Positions 5,448 to 5,583 of a stretch of 5,583 nt of DNA are shown here, piece after piece. The notes below the pieces were generated by a model, which searched no databases, was not told the origin of the DNA, and worked only from the letters and a program-made list of their open reading frames with translations. The position numbers and the translations under genes were made by a program. The DNA comes from a bacterium (lineage in GTDB: Bacteria > Vulcanimicrobiota > Xenobia > Xenobiales > Xenobiaceae): assembly GCA_017444165.1 (NCBI GenBank), contig JAFSXH010000165.1, forward strand, positions 1 to 5,583, read 5' to 3'. The stretch's first letter is position 1; every line of letters starts with the position of its first letter.

Positions 5448-5488
5448 TGTTTTTGTGTTGGAAGCCTTATACGTTGTGTTTGTGTTTG

Positions 5489-5576
5489 GCAGTTGTGACC
5501 TTTTTGTTGAGCCTCCGGCTCTTCGCTCCACTCCGTTGCGCTTCGAGATGTCGGCTCCCCAAAAAGTCACAACTGC
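5489..5576. repeat. Imperfect 88-bp palindrome, possibly an interspersed repeat
   Basis: The outer arms are GCAGTTGTGAC (5489-5499) and GTCACAACTGC (5566-5576), perfect over 11 bp. After a one-base bulge they continue with TTTTTG/CAAAAA and then, after a short mismatch, with GAGCC/GGCTC (5509-5513 with 5553-5557). A second GGCTC at 5517-5521 competes for the same GAGCC, so two foldings are possible. The GC-rich centre stands out from the A/C-rich flank. The plus-strand arm is followed by TTTT. It may be a terminator for a neighbour beyond the window, a REP/MITE-like repeat, or both. Confidence 0.5.
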
Positions 5577-5583
5577 TTTTCAA

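Larger units (their letters stand above)
5354..5488 (-). other. A/C-rich leader region upstream of the activase, no gene
   Basis: On the transcribed (minus) strand this stretch is strongly A/C-rich with CACAA-type runs and little G, unlike any coding region in the window. It includes two offset GGCCTGTTTT copies (plus strand 5425 and 5444, spacing 19) and a perfect palindrome ACAGGCCTGT (5441-5450). The 74-codon minus frame covering it has a low-complexity composition, and I do not regard it as a gene. Confidence 0.45.

Noticed and set aside
5438..5472. Plus-strand promoter with perfect TTGACA at 5438-5443
   Set aside because: The nearest -10-like hexamer (TTATAC at 5467) is 23 bp away, too far, and no plus-strand gene follows within the window.
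5346..5570. 74-codon minus-strand open frame upstream of the activase
   Set aside because: It covers the A/C-rich leader and one arm of the palindrome, has a biased Thr/Lys/Asn/Arg composition, and has no family resemblance or good ribosome binding site. It overlaps the activase start in another frame.
1..5583. CRISPR array, tRNA or rRNA genes
   Set aside because: No regularly spaced short repeats and no cloverleaf or rRNA-like segments were seen on either strand.

Overview
The window suggests a strictly anaerobic, Gram-positive-type bacterium (Firmicutes; Negativicutes or Clostridia is my best guess, by inference only). The main reasons are an oxygen-sensitive dehydratase/activase pair of the 2-hydroxyacyl-CoA dehydratase superfamily, a purine-rich AAAGGAGG ribosome binding site, and an XRE/ImmA pair of a kind common in that phylum.

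Right half (1909-5353, minus strand, about 50% G+C by eye). Four tightly packed genes read right to left: an ATP-dependent activase of the HgdC/YjiL type, a cysteine desulfurase-like class V aminotransferase, a single-subunit 2-hydroxyacyl-CoA dehydratase-family protein resembling the double-cubane-cluster reductases (HgdB/YjiM, COG1775), and a small DUF3343 protein (putative sulfur/selenium carrier-like). Junctions are a 4-bp ATGA overlap, a 1-nt gap and an 8-bp overlap, so this is almost certainly one operon. Inferred logic: the activase uses ATP to push electrons into the iron-sulfur reductase, while the desulfurase and DUF3343 protein may supply or handle sulfur (or selenium).

Left edge (1-440, minus strand). 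This is a second, partial copy of the end of that operon: the first 32 codons of another DUF3343 gene and the last 115 codons of another dehydratase. Homology to the intact copy stops abruptly at 440 (equivalent to 2520). The dehydratase remnant differs at about 34 of 342 bases yet almost only synonymously, so it was a functional gene until recently.

Middle (441-1908, plus strand, roughly one third G+C by eye). An AT-rich cassette sits between the two copies: promoter, XRE regulator, ImmA/IrrE-family metallopeptidase with HEMCH, then a 69-residue reading frame that is open but out of frame with the peptidase, coupled by ATGA to a 94-residue acidic protein. I read the last two as the tail of a toxin-like gene and its possible immunity partner; this is inference from layout. 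The cassette ends 8 nt from the convergent DUF3343 stop, and a good terminator hairpin for it lies inside the DUF3343 coding sequence.

Right edge (5354-5583). No convincing gene. It holds the presumed operon promoter/leader, strikingly A/C-rich on the transcribed minus strand, and an imperfect palindrome of about 88 bp.
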